A model generated the notes under the pieces. That model was not told where the DNA came from and ran no database searches. It saw only the letters and a list, made by a program, of their open reading frames with translations. This document shows, piece by piece, positions 47,310 through 56,305 of a stretch of 64,000 nt of DNA. This DNA is from an uncultured bacterium (GTDB taxonomy: Bacteria > Planctomycetota > UBA1135 > GCA-002686595). Numbering within the stretch: the first letter of the stretch is position 1; each line of letters opens with the position of its first letter. Where the stretch lies: contig CALBMX010000035.1 in the NCBI GenBank assembly GCA_937896235.1, positions 124,001-188,000 of the forward strand, read 5' to 3'. Both the position numbers and the translations under genes were made by a program.

Positions 47310-47924
47310 CTACGGATGCAGCTCGGCTAGAGATTCGCTCGGCGCAAACTGAGCGATGGCTCCCTCTACGATCATGCTCAATTCTTGTTTTGTCGCACCG
47401 GACTTCCAAGTCAGGCCTAAGCCCATCGCGGTATTCGAGATTTGGAGTGCCAAAGAGTGCACATCCAGATTCGGGTCGATGTCGAATCTCGCAGCGGAAC
47501 GAGCGAGTGCATTCTCGATTGAGGTGATGAGGGACGCTCGGAATTTTTGCGCAATCCTCATTACGCTTTCATTGCTATTGGAAAGCTCGAGGATTGCATT
47601 CATCAGGAAGCAACCGCATCGAGGCTCCTGCGAGGCGAGGTTCTCGAGTAGGCCTCGTAAAAAGGCCACAACCTGCGCGGAACCGGCGTCTTTACGGTTC
47701 AATCCAGCCAGAGCCGTGAGCTGAATCTCATCTTCGTAAAGTGCAAGAGTGCGAAGGAAAAGAGTGCTCTTGTCTCCGAAGGTGTTGTACAGGCTCTGGC
47801 GTCCGATCTTCATCGTGTCGACCAGGTTCTGCATGCTTGTAGCTTCAATACCTTGGATCCAGAAGAGGTCCTTCGCAACTTGGAGGGCGGAGGCTTCGTC
47901 GAAATTTCTTGGGCGAGGTGTCAT
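47310..47924 (-). CDS. TetR-family transcriptional regulator
   Basis: ATG at 47924 gives 204 residues (an upstream frame to 48008 exists but the extra residues do not fit). The N-terminal helix-turn-helix has the TetR pattern: AKDLFWIQGIEATSMQNLVD then TMKIGRQSLYNTFGDKSTLF. It belongs to the large subgroup with LASQEPRCGCFLMNAILEL in the ligand domain, whose members often respond to thiol- or aldehyde-type compounds. It converges on the carboxylase operon with only three bases between the stops. A palindromic ATTCCCA-N4-TGGGAAT lies 87 bases upstream of its start. The target genes are unknown. Confidence 0.88.
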   Translation of the reverse strand: MTPRPRNFDEASALQVAKDLFWIQGIEATSMQNLVDTMKIGRQSLYNTFGDKSTLFLRTLALYEDEIQLTALAGLNRKDAGSAQVVAFLRGLLENLASQEPRCGCFLMNAILELSNSNESVMRIAQKFRASLITSIENALARSAARFDIDPNLDVHSLALQISNTAMGLGLTWKSGATKQELSMIVEGAIAQFAPSESLAELHP

Positions 47925-48010
47925 AGTGACTATGATTGTCAGCCATGAATTCCCTCCTTGCGAGGAATGGGGGGTGCCGAAAATAGGGCAGGCACAAGAA
48001 AATAGCATTC

Positions 48011-48028
48011 ATTCCCATAGTTGGGAAT
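48011..48028. promoter_or_regulatory. Perfect 7-bp inverted repeat, candidate operator
   Basis: ATTCCCA (48011-48017) and TGGGAAT (48022-48028) form a palindrome with a 4-base spacer in the region upstream of the TetR gene; such 16-20-bp palindromes are typical TetR operators. A related ATTCC/GGAAT pair with a wider gap is found nearer the gene. Regulatory role is inferred. Confidence 0.4.
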
Positions 48029-48095
48029 AAATTGGGTGAAACCCCTCGGGAATGGGACAGGGGCGAGTCCCCCGGGACTGTTGCGTCTATAGAGA

Positions 48096-48134
48096 TCCGC
48101 CCCTCTCGCGCCAAGTGAGCTCGAGAGGGGCGGA
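48096..48134 (-). terminator. Hairpin after the TPR glycosyltransferase-like gene
   Basis: A 13-bp stem (48096-48108 with 48122-48134) lies 23 bases after the stop of the large minus-strand TPR gene. It has no clear T-tract, but its position suggests termination. Confidence 0.55.
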
Positions 48135-48156
48135 CCTAGGATGGAAAGCGCTTGGG

Positions 48157-51100
48157 TTACTTGCCGGCCATTTGGTCCCGAGTACGCTGGATATTCGCCT
48201 TGAATTCCGCAGGGAGGTCGAGCGTAAGCGCCTCTTCCAGATGCATCATCGCCTCGTCGATTCGGCTCATCTTCGCGAGCGCATTTGACAGGACTCCGAT
48301 AGCGCCGGCCTTGTCCATGTCGGTGGTTGCTCGAGTGATCGCAAGCTCTGACATCTCGATTGCACCTGGGAAATTGCCCCAGCCGAAGCGGTGTTTCGCG
48401 AGCCCTAGGGTCGCCGCGTAGGTGGCGTCAGGGGCTGCATACGAGGCCAGCATCGCCGCGTATTGTGCGCCGTCGGGGAAGTTCGGATAAGCCGTCGCGA
48501 GGTGCGCGGCCAAGGTGGATGCGCCTCCAATGTCATCCCAACCTGCGGCCCAATCAGAGGCGAGTGCCAAGGTCCACATATCCTCGCCACCGGCTAGGGT
48601 GTGCCACTCATCGACGACGCTGGTAACCTCGTCGAAGTGCCCAGCAAGTGTCAGCCACTGAAGGTAAGTGCGACGAGCCGTAAGGAGCTGCTGGAGGTCG
48701 ACGGGAGTACCGTCCTCTGCGACAAGCTCTTTGCAAGCCGCGCTGATGTTTTCGATGGCCTTACTGGACTCACCTGTTTCCATGTAAGCCTTGGCGAGCC
48801 AAGTCCGCAAGATGGGAGTCGAGCGGAACTGCAGCATCTCCTCTGCCAACGGGATGAGGTCGGGAAAGTGCCCAACTGTGAACATGATGTTGGCGAGTGT
48901 ATAGCGCGCGGCGTAAGTGGTCTCGTTAGCGGTGGTGTAGCCGCTGAGAGCGATTTTTAGCTCCGTTTCGATTTCCAAGAACGTCGTGTCGCGCTCCAAA
49001 GGGTCCGTGGGCATCGTGTCCAGAGTTGCTTGTGACCACGTCCAGCGCGTCCGGAAGATCTGCTCGGCGTTCATGTTCTTGACACGTGCTTTAGCATCTT
49101 CGATCGTGGTTATCGCTTTCAGCGGATCCGCCAGAAGCTCCGCGTCTGCGCGTTGCAATAGGAACTCGACCAGCTCGGTGCCATTGAAGGCATCGGTCAG
49201 CCTGCTGTTGGAGTCGTAGAGGGCAAGGGCTTCGGCAGTGCGGCCAGTCTTGCGAAGAAGCTCGCCATAATAGCGGACGGCAAGACCTGTTGGTTCGAGG
49301 GCTAGGCTGGCCTTGTAGTCCTCTTCTGCCTCGGCGACTCGCTTCAAGTTCAGGAGCGTCCGAGCCCGCATCGTGCGAAGGATTGGGCTGTCGTAACCCT
49401 TAGAGAGAAGAGAGTCGAGCCAGTCCAGGTTCTCCTGTACTTGATTGACAGCATCGTTGTAGACGCGCAGGTTTGTGATGGCGACGATCAATTCGGTCGT
49501 TCCGCCAGGCGTACCGTCGGCCTCGGGGATGTATTTCCAGTTGAGGGCGTCGAGTTGGATCTCGAGAGATCTGCTGTAGTGCTTGATGGCCTCGACGTAT
49601 TTGAGGTCCTGATCAAGAGAAAATCCAAGGCGGGTTTCCGCTGCGGAGTAGCTCGGGAAGATCTCGATTGCCTTCTTGTACTTGGTCGCGGCCGTTCCGA
49701 ATAGGTCGGACGCCTCGAACTCTAGACCTGCGTAGTAGGCGGCCTTCGCGCTGTTTGGCGCGTCAGCTTGGATCTGCGCAAAAAACTTGGGCGCCGACGT
49801 CCATGCGTCTGCGCGGGCGTAAGTCCATGTGCCGCCCAGCAGAGCGAGCACGAGTCCAGCGGCAAGGCCCGGCTTCGAAAAACGCGCCAGGAAGATGGCG
49901 ATCACAATCATCAAGAGCGCTGATGGGAAGTAAAGCAGCCGCTCGGCGAAGATCGTTCCGATGGGGAAGAGGATGTTGGAGCTGAGCAGGAGGGAGGCCA
50001 GCAGGGCAAGCCAGAGGCCAGCGCGAAGGCCGCACCTCTTCGCCAAACCAAAAGCCGCAGCGATGGAGCCAAGCAGCACGAGGATGGCGATCAAGTTCCA
50101 CAGAGAGAAGGCGCTATAGACTTTGATCTGCCCCATGGAGTAGTCGGCGCTGAAACCAAAGAGCTCGCCTAGGCCGGCTTGGTGATCGCCCCGGAACGGG
50201 TTGAGCCCGAGCATGACGGGGATCGAAGCCACAAGAAGGCGAAAACCATTCCCAACGCGATCCAGGCCACTTGCCGCGATGAGTGGGTTGTCCACGTGTT
50301 GGGCGACACTGAAGTCTGGGGCGAGCCCGCCAACGATGGAGACACGAAGAGCGAGGATGATCGCAAGCACAGCGACAACGGCGCCGAGCGCAGGGAGCTT
50401 CTTGAGGGCAAAGCCGAAGTCCAAGCCGCTCTTTTCCGGGTTTCGACCGGCGTCGACAAGGAAGAAGAGAACGGGGAGCATAAACGCGCTCTCCTTGGAA
50501 AGAGCGGCCAACGCGATAAACGCTAGGCTACCGGCGAGCATCGGGATGTTCTTTAAGGGGGAAGGCCCAGCTTTGAGCCAACAAGCCCATGCTCCGAAAC
50601 TGAAAGCTGCGGCCATGAGCTCCGCGATACCCGCGATGTCAAAAATGGCCTCGCCATGAACGGGAAGCGTGGCGAACAGCGCGGCTGCGATAAAGGCGAT
50701 GTGGTTGTTCTTTGTGAGCTCAAACGTGAGCGAGAAGAGCATCATCGTCGCGAGCACGTGAAAGGCGAGCACTAGAATGTGGAAGGGCAGGCCAGCGCTT
50801 TTGGGGTCCGCCTCGTTGTAGTATCCCGCGAGGGAGCTGCCGACGCCGAGCACAAACAGGGGCACGGGCCGCCACAACTTTTGCTCGGGGTTGAGCTGTC
50901 CCCACCAGGGGGCGGTCAACGTGTCGCTCAAGTCCGCTGTTCCATTGTGCAGGCCGACTAAGGTCTCGTGACCCGTCACCAATTTGAAGCCATCGCCAAC
51001 CAGCTTGGCGCCGACAACATCACTGCGGCCTGAAACCTCGGGGCCGCTCGAGCCAAACAGGTACGGCGTCATGAAGAAGAGCAGCGCTAGAACGATCGCT

Positions 51101-51237
51101 CCGATCATGAGGTCGTATCGCATTGCTGGAGCTTCGAGTTCGCTCGCAGACCCTCCAGAGCTCAAATTGGTTTCGGGCTTGGAGCTTTTGGCGAGCTCAG
51201 GCTCTTGGTTGGAGGCTTTTTGGGGCAAGTTGCTCAT
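48157..51237 (-). CDS. Polytopic membrane protein with C-terminal TPRs (TMTC/mannosyltransferase-like)
   Basis: The 1026-residue product starts with a hydrophilic Ser/Glu-rich head, then about ten membrane helices (residues about 42-460), among them LMIGAIVLALLFFMTPYLF and AFIAAALFATLPVHGEAIFD, followed by a TPR region (about 495-1020; e.g. YAGLEFEASDLFGTAATKYK, LGFSLDQDLKYVEAIKHYSR). This plan matches the TMTC / GT39-like (DUF1736) group of O-mannosyltransferase-like proteins. The LPVHGEA motif in a periplasmic loop fits this group (xPVHxEA). The sugar donor is presumably a polyprenyl-phosphate sugar; acceptor proteins are unknown. Start ATG 51237. Confidence 0.78.
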   Translation of the reverse strand: MSNLPQKASNQEPELAKSSKPETNLSSGGSASELEAPAMRYDLMIGAIVLALLFFMTPYLFGSSGPEVSGRSDVVGAKLVGDGFKLVTGHETLVGLHNGTADLSDTLTAPWWGQLNPEQKLWRPVPLFVLGVGSSLAGYYNEADPKSAGLPFHILVLAFHVLATMMLFSLTFELTKNNHIAFIAAALFATLPVHGEAIFDIAGIAELMAAAFSFGAWACWLKAGPSPLKNIPMLAGSLAFIALAALSKESAFMLPVLFFLVDAGRNPEKSGLDFGFALKKLPALGAVVAVLAIILALRVSIVGGLAPDFSVAQHVDNPLIAASGLDRVGNGFRLLVASIPVMLGLNPFRGDHQAGLGELFGFSADYSMGQIKVYSAFSLWNLIAILVLLGSIAAAFGLAKRCGLRAGLWLALLASLLLSSNILFPIGTIFAERLLYFPSALLMIVIAIFLARFSKPGLAAGLVLALLGGTWTYARADAWTSAPKFFAQIQADAPNSAKAAYYAGLEFEASDLFGTAATKYKKAIEIFPSYSAAETRLGFSLDQDLKYVEAIKHYSRSLEIQLDALNWKYIPEADGTPGGTTELIVAITNLRVYNDAVNQVQENLDWLDSLLSKGYDSPILRTMRARTLLNLKRVAEAEEDYKASLALEPTGLAVRYYGELLRKTGRTAEALALYDSNSRLTDAFNGTELVEFLLQRADAELLADPLKAITTIEDAKARVKNMNAEQIFRTRWTWSQATLDTMPTDPLERDTTFLEIETELKIALSGYTTANETTYAARYTLANIMFTVGHFPDLIPLAEEMLQFRSTPILRTWLAKAYMETGESSKAIENISAACKELVAEDGTPVDLQQLLTARRTYLQWLTLAGHFDEVTSVVDEWHTLAGGEDMWTLALASDWAAGWDDIGGASTLAAHLATAYPNFPDGAQYAAMLASYAAPDATYAATLGLAKHRFGWGNFPGAIEMSELAITRATTDMDKAGAIGVLSNALAKMSRIDEAMMHLEEALTLDLPAEFKANIQRTRDQMAGK

Positions 51238-51456
51238 CAGAGGTAGCCGGGAGGGAGAGTCTCGGCGGAGGACTTGTGGAATAGGACTTGGGAGGGTGCA
51301 GGTCGCGTAAGTGTGGCCCGCTGGGGGGCTTCAGGCTGAAATCGATGCTCGAATTCTGCCCTGCGCGGCCGCTTAGGTCTTGAATGACCTATTTAATTAC
51401 TCTTAGGGGGGCAGCAGAGTACGGCTTTTGAACCTTAGTGTGAGCGCGGATTCGAG

Positions 51457-52218
51457 CTATGCGGCTGAATCCGGAGCCTTCGGGCCGGGCAAATGCGCTT
51501 CGAGAGCAGCTTTGGTCCGCTTTGAGATCACTCCGATCACCACGAATGCGGCGAGGATTCCAAGGCCGAGCATGGTGTATTCCAATGGGCCGCGTTCGTG
51601 CTCCGCGCTTCCTCGCGCGATGTCGCCAACGGTGCTGCCGATGTAACAAGTGAGCAGTGTCTGGGGTGCGACCGCGATGGTGGTCGCCAATGCGTGCCGC
51701 CAGGAAGAGCTGCGGGTTGCGCCAAGGGCGTACCCAACCAGCGCAAAGGGGAGCAGCGGCGAGAGGCGCACCAGAACAATCATGCCAAAGGACGATTCGT
51801 CCAGGACCGAATCGAGTGCTGCGAGTAGGGGGCGTGTTTCCTTCTGGCGCTCGACGAAACCGCGTGCGAGCGTGCGCCCCGCCAAAAAACAGGCCATCGC
51901 GCCCAGATTTGCCCCGACCATGATGCCCAGAAAAGACGGCCATAGACCGAATGCAACCGCCATGCCGTAGGCTAAAAGTGTCGAGGCCGGCAGCATAAAC
52001 AAGCAGATCGGAACAAAGAGCAAGCCAACGAGTAGCGCGCCTGACCATCCGGCCTTTGCACCCCAATTCGTTAGGGAATCCACCCATTCACCGAGGGGCA
52101 ACAAAAACGCACCTGCGATGCCAGCTAGGACAAGTAACAGCACGCCACCGACCACTCGGGGGGTGTGGGCATTGCGGGCCCCTTCTGTTTTCGAGGGGAG
52201 ATTCGTGTCGGGACTCAT
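51457..52218 (-). CDS. TVP38/TMEM64-family (SNARE-associated, DedA superfamily) membrane protein
   Basis: The 253-residue product has about five hydrophobic helices and the family core: ICLFMLPASTLLAYGMAVAF, GANLGAMACFLAGRTLAR and MIVLVRLSPLLPFALVGYAL (the VRLSPxxPF motif). Family members are linked to lipid scrambling or undecaprenyl-phosphate recycling in the inner membrane. Start ATG 52218. It lies between transketolase and the large TPR gene on the same strand, separated by over 100 bases each, so it is probably transcribed alone. Confidence 0.86.
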   Translation of the reverse strand: MSPDTNLPSKTEGARNAHTPRVVGGVLLLVLAGIAGAFLLPLGEWVDSLTNWGAKAGWSGALLVGLLFVPICLFMLPASTLLAYGMAVAFGLWPSFLGIMVGANLGAMACFLAGRTLARGFVERQKETRPLLAALDSVLDESSFGMIVLVRLSPLLPFALVGYALGATRSSSWRHALATTIAVAPQTLLTCYIGSTVGDIARGSAEHERGPLEYTMLGLGILAAFVVIGVISKRTKAALEAHLPGPKAPDSAA

Positions 52219-52254
52219 GGTTTTGGTCGGCGCTTATCTTACTGCGTGCGAGGT

Positions 52255-52304
52255 CCCAAAACGGAAAAGGCCCCAAGACTTCCGCTGCGGGAAGGCATGG
52301 GGCC
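52255..52304 (-). terminator. Rho-independent terminator after transketolase
   Basis: GGCCCCA...CTTCC (52269-52283) pairs with GGAAG...TGGGGCC (52290-52304). On the minus strand it is followed by TTTTCCGTTTT, a usable U-tract. It ends the tkt transcript. Confidence 0.75.
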
Positions 52305-52324
52305 ATTTGAGCTTCCGCTTTGGG

Positions 52325-54334
52325 TTACGCCAAGAGTTCGCGGACGGCTTTTTCTACAGCGCCTGCGTGAATCCCAAGGTTGGTGAGAACCAAATCGCCA
52401 GGTGCGGAGGCGCCGAAGCGGTCGATGCCGACGGCTCTGCCAGCGCCTCCGAGCCAGCGCTCCCAACCGAAAGTCGTACCGGCCTCGACCGACACGCGCG
52501 CACTGACCGCAGGCGGGAGAACCTGATCACGCCAAGCTTGCGGCTGAGCGGCAAAGAGCTCCCAACTTGGCATCGAGACCACACGAACTCCGATGCCCGC
52601 TTCGACTAGATTCGCTTGGGCTTCGAGCGCACAACCGACCTCGCTACCCGACGCAATGATGATGGCATGGGTGCCGAGCGCCTCGGGCGCGTCCTTCAAG
52701 ATGTAGGCGCCCCGCGCGAGGTCGGCTGCCGGGCCCATGTTCGTGCGGTCCAAGGTCGCCATCTTTTGGCGACTAAAGACAAGTACGGTGGGGCCGTTGC
52801 GTCGAGCGACGGCGCCGCGCCAGGCCTCGGTCGCCTCGTTGGCGTCGCCGGGCCGAACAACGGTCAACCCGGGAATCGCGCGTAGGCTCGCGAGGTGTTC
52901 GACGGGTTGGTGCGTGGGGCCGTCCTCGCCAACGGCGACCGAGTCGTGGGTGAATACAAAGATCGCTCCGAGTTTGTTCATGGCCGCCAAGCGAATGGCG
53001 GGGCGCATGTAGTCGGCGAACACAAAAAACGTTCCGGTGAAGTTCACTAGGCCGCCGTGGTAGGCGATGCCGTTGGCGATCGCGCCCATGGCGTGCTCGC
53101 GGACGCCGTACCGGATGTTGCGGCCGGTGGGGTTTTGGGTGGAGAAGTCGCCGGCGCCGTTGATTGCGGTTTTGGTGGAGCAGGACAGGTCGGCATCGCC
53201 ACCGAGGAAGGGGCCGAGTCCGGCGCCGATGGCCTGGAGCACGACGTGTGCGGACTCGCGCGTGGCCATGCCGGGCCCCGCCTCGAAGGTGGGCAGATCC
53301 GCGTCCCAGCCGAAGGGTAACTCGCCCGCGGCCATGGCATCCCACTCGCCGGCCAGCCCGGGGTTCGCAGAGCGCCACGCCTTGAAGGTCTGCTGCCAAG
53401 CGGTGTTCTGCGAGGCGCCTCGCACACCTGCGGCCCGCCATTCGGCGATGGCCTCCGGCGCAACTTCGAACGCGCCACCGGAAGCTCCGAGGGCGGCTTT
53501 CGTCAGCGCGAGCTCGTCGTCACCAAGTGGCGAACCGTGGCAGGATGCCGTGCCGGCCTTGTTGGGGGAGCCGAAGCCGATGGTGGTTTTGACCTCAATC
53601 AAAGTCGGCCGCGGGTCGCTTTGGGCCGCTCCAAGAGCGGCTTCGATCCCCTCGAAATCCGTGTCGCCATCTTCAATGCGAACGACATGCCAGCCGCAAG
53701 CCTCAAAACGTGGCGCCACGTTTTCGGTGAACGAGAGGTTGAGGGGGCCGTCCAGTGTGATGTCGTTGGAGTCGTAGAGGACGGTTAGCTTGCCAAGGCC
53801 GAGCTTGCCAGCGAGCGAGGCCGCTTCGTAGGCGATGCCCTCCATCAAGTCGCCATCACCGACCATCGCGTAGGTCCGGTGGTCAACCACGGTGTGCTCT
53901 CCGCGATTGTAGCGGCCCGCGAGGTAGGCCTCGGCGACCGCCATTCCCACCGCGTTGGTGACGCCTTGGCCGAGTGGCCCCGTCGTGCACTCGACGCCGG
54001 GAGTCTCGCCGAACTCCGGGTGGCCGGGAGTGCTACTGCCCCACTGCCGGAAGCTCTTGAGGTCATCCAAGCTGACCTCAAATCCCGAGAGGTGAAGGAG
54101 CGCATAGAGCAAGGAGCTGCCGTGGCCCGCGGAGAGCACAAAACGATCGCGATCCGGCCAGGCCGGATCGGAGGCGTCGAATTTCAAAACCTTGCGCCAT
54201 AGAACCTGCGCCATGGGAGCCGCACCGAGTGGCAGCCCAGGGTGACCTGAGTTCGCCTTCTGGATCATGTCGATAGCAAGAGTGCGGATCGCGTTGGTGC
54301 AGGCAAGATCAGGAGTCGTCACGTTGGTTGTCAT
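52325..54334 (-). CDS. tkt: Transketolase
   Basis: The 669-residue product has the full transketolase layout: [48 protein letters not shown], the thiamine-diphosphate motif [18 protein letters not shown], and the pyrimidine-binding half with [20 protein letters not shown] and [20 protein letters not shown]. It moves two-carbon units in the pentose phosphate pathway and supplies pentoses and erythrose 4-phosphate. Length is normal (about 660). Start ATG 54334. Confidence 0.97.
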   Translation of the reverse strand: MTTNVTTPDLACTNAIRTLAIDMIQKANSGHPGLPLGAAPMAQVLWRKVLKFDASDPAWPDRDRFVLSAGHGSSLLYALLHLSGFEVSLDDLKSFRQWGSSTPGHPEFGETPGVECTTGPLGQGVTNAVGMAVAEAYLAGRYNRGEHTVVDHRTYAMVGDGDLMEGIAYEAASLAGKLGLGKLTVLYDSNDITLDGPLNLSFTENVAPRFEACGWHVVRIEDGDTDFEGIEAALGAAQSDPRPTLIEVKTTIGFGSPNKAGTASCHGSPLGDDELALTKAALGASGGAFEVAPEAIAEWRAAGVRGASQNTAWQQTFKAWRSANPGLAGEWDAMAAGELPFGWDADLPTFEAGPGMATRESAHVVLQAIGAGLGPFLGGDADLSCSTKTAINGAGDFSTQNPTGRNIRYGVREHAMGAIANGIAYHGGLVNFTGTFFVFADYMRPAIRLAAMNKLGAIFVFTHDSVAVGEDGPTHQPVEHLASLRAIPGLTVVRPGDANEATEAWRGAVARRNGPTVLVFSRQKMATLDRTNMGPAADLARGAYILKDAPEALGTHAIIIASGSEVGCALEAQANLVEAGIGVRVVSMPSWELFAAQPQAWRDQVLPPAVSARVSVEAGTTFGWERWLGGAGRAVGIDRFGASAPGDLVLTNLGIHAGAVEKAVRELLA

Positions 54335-54643
54335 AGCGCGCAGAGGGTAGTTGCGTGGTGCAAAGTGGGGGAGAGCCGGATTCTAACCTTCGCCTCTAGC
54401 TCAAAGAAGCGCGGCGGCGTCAATCAAACCTATAGTTTGAAGGCCCATCGCTAAACCACGACTTAGGCGCACTCTTCGGCTCCTCGGGGCCATGATCCTT
54501 GGAGCCCTTCGGATTTGGAGCCAAGGATGCGCTGCCCAAAATCAGGCGCGGCGCTGAGTTGGATGGACCTAAGAATACGAACGCTCCGGCCTCTCTCGAT
54601 TAGATGGAGGGGCTGAGCGCCGATTCGATTGCAAGTTTGCCAG
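54335..54643 (-). other. Intergenic region between fad operon and tkt
   Basis: About 300 bases on the minus strand between the acyl-CoA dehydrogenase stop and the tkt start. I see no gene; a 77-codon frame (54463-54696) overlaps the dehydrogenase end in another frame and looks spurious. It should contain the tkt promoter. No structured RNA recognised. Confidence 0.5.
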
Positions 54644-56293
54644 CTAGCCGATCGCGCTTGCAACCACGCGGTGCTCGAGTTCGGTGTCGGGGTCATCCAG
54701 CCGGGCTAGGGCTCTGGAGGCACCAACTAGGCGCCTCCTTGCGGAGAGCCTTACGAGGTCGACGAGGTCCGCCTTGTTTTGATCGTCCTGCTCCAAGGCG
54801 ATTTCGGCCGTCGCTTTCGCTAGCACGGCGAAGGCCGTGTACAGGCTAACCGCAGTTTCGGACAGGCGCGCTTGGGTGGATTGATCGGCCAAAAGGGCGC
54901 GGGCATTTTTCTTCGCGAGCTCGGAGGTCTTGGCTCCTAGCTGGGCCGCAATAGCGAGGGCGCGTTCGGCCTCTGCGCGCAGCTCGACTGCGAAGTCTTC
55001 TGGCACAGCGGAAGGCCCGTGCTCACTCTGCTCTTCGCGGAAGAGCGGGCGCAGGCCCTGCCCAGCGATTAGGGTGCGCAGGATCTGGTTTGTGCCTTCA
55101 AAAATCAAGTTGATCCGAGCGTCGCGAACGATGCGTTCGAAAGGGTATTCGCGCATGAACCCCATGCCGCCCGCTACCTGCAAGGCGTCGTTGGCTAGGG
55201 TCCATAAGCGTTCGGTTGCAAAGATTTTGCAGCACGCGCTCTCGAGTAGGTAGTCCGATTCACCGCGGTCGATTAGGCCGGCCGCGAGGTGAGTGCCGGC
55301 TTCCATGGCGTAGACGTCGGCCCGCATACCCGCGAGCATCTCCTGAACCAGGCCAAACTCGGCGATCTGTTTTCCGAACTGGACTCGCTCTGTCGCCTGC
55401 GTGAACGCTAGGCCGGTGGCGAGTTTGGCTTGGCCAATACAGCATGCTGCCAAGCCATGGCGCCCCGTGTTGAGAGTGTTGAGCGCGATCTTGAAGCCCG
55501 CCCCTTGTGCGCCAATCAAGTCCCCAGCGGGCACGATGACTTCGTCAAAGGAGACCTCGCAAGTCGACGAACCGCAAAGGCCCATCTTGTTCTCCTCGGC
55601 GCTCACCGTGACTCCGTCCGCAGCGGCCCGAACATAAAAGCACGAGATGGGGCGCTCGAGTAGGGGAGCGGTCGGAAAGGCGGGGTCGGGCGTGCGGGCG
55701 AAGACAGCGAAAACATTGGCGAAACTCGCATTGGTGATCATGGCCTTGGTGCCGCTGAGCTTCCAACTTCCATCCTCTTGGAGCTCCGCATACGAGCGCA
55801 ATCCACCGGCATCACTCCCCGCTCCAGCCTCGGTTAATGCAAAGGAGCCAATCGTCTCGCCGTTGGCGAATGTGGGAAGCCAGCGCGCCTTCTGTTCGTC
55901 CGTGCCAAACAGGAGAACGGGTTTCATGCAGAGCCCCATGTGCCCGCCAATCACAGTGACGGTCGAGGCGCAGCGATTTGCGACCACCTCCATCACACGA
56001 CTGTAGGTGTATTGCCCCATACCGATGCCCCCGTGCTCCTCGGGAACGATGAGCCCGAGCAGGCCTAGCTCCGAGAGCCCGTCGATGACCTCCTTCGGGA
56101 TCGTCTTGTTGGTGTCGATCGCTGCGGGGTCGATTGCGTCCGCTGCCCAAGAGGAGACCATGGCAACGATCTCCTCGGTTGTCTCTCGCGTTTCGGCATC
56201 CGGTACTGGAAAGGGAAGGAAGCTAGCGGCGGGAGTTTTGCCGAGAAACAGGCTGCGGACCAGGCTATTGCTCGAAACAGAGGGGGCTGACAT
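54644..56293 (-). CDS. Acyl-CoA dehydrogenase (FAD-dependent, long form)
   Basis: The 549-residue product has the acyl-CoA dehydrogenase signatures GSFALTEAGAGSDAGGLRSY and the C-terminal LQVAGGMGFMREYPFERIV and NLIFEGTNQILRTLIA. A further helical domain of about 150 residues extends past the usual 380-residue enzyme, as in very-long-chain/ACAD9-type dehydrogenases. It introduces the alpha-beta double bond in the first step of beta-oxidation and passes electrons to ETF. It is third gene of an operon with thiolase and a FadJ-like protein, 12 bases after the latter. Confidence 0.92.
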   Translation of the reverse strand: MSAPSVSSNSLVRSLFLGKTPAASFLPFPVPDAETRETTEEIVAMVSSWAADAIDPAAIDTNKTIPKEVIDGLSELGLLGLIVPEEHGGIGMGQYTYSRVMEVVANRCASTVTVIGGHMGLCMKPVLLFGTDEQKARWLPTFANGETIGSFALTEAGAGSDAGGLRSYAELQEDGSWKLSGTKAMITNASFANVFAVFARTPDPAFPTAPLLERPISCFYVRAAADGVTVSAEENKMGLCGSSTCEVSFDEVIVPAGDLIGAQGAGFKIALNTLNTGRHGLAACCIGQAKLATGLAFTQATERVQFGKQIAEFGLVQEMLAGMRADVYAMEAGTHLAAGLIDRGESDYLLESACCKIFATERLWTLANDALQVAGGMGFMREYPFERIVRDARINLIFEGTNQILRTLIAGQGLRPLFREEQSEHGPSAVPEDFAVELRAEAERALAIAAQLGAKTSELAKKNARALLADQSTQARLSETAVSLYTAFAVLAKATAEIALEQDDQNKADLVDLVRLSARRRLVGASRALARLDDPDTELEHRVVASAIG

Positions 56294-56305
56294 GTTGTGG
56301 AGGGA

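Noticed and set aside
51389-52087. 232-codon minus-strand frame over the TVP38-like gene
   Set aside because: It overlaps the real TVP38-like gene in another frame; its sequence is Arg/His/Gly-rich and has no membrane helices.
54463-54696. 77-codon minus-strand frame at the acyl-CoA dehydrogenase end
   Set aside because: It overlaps the true stop in another frame and has no recognisable features.
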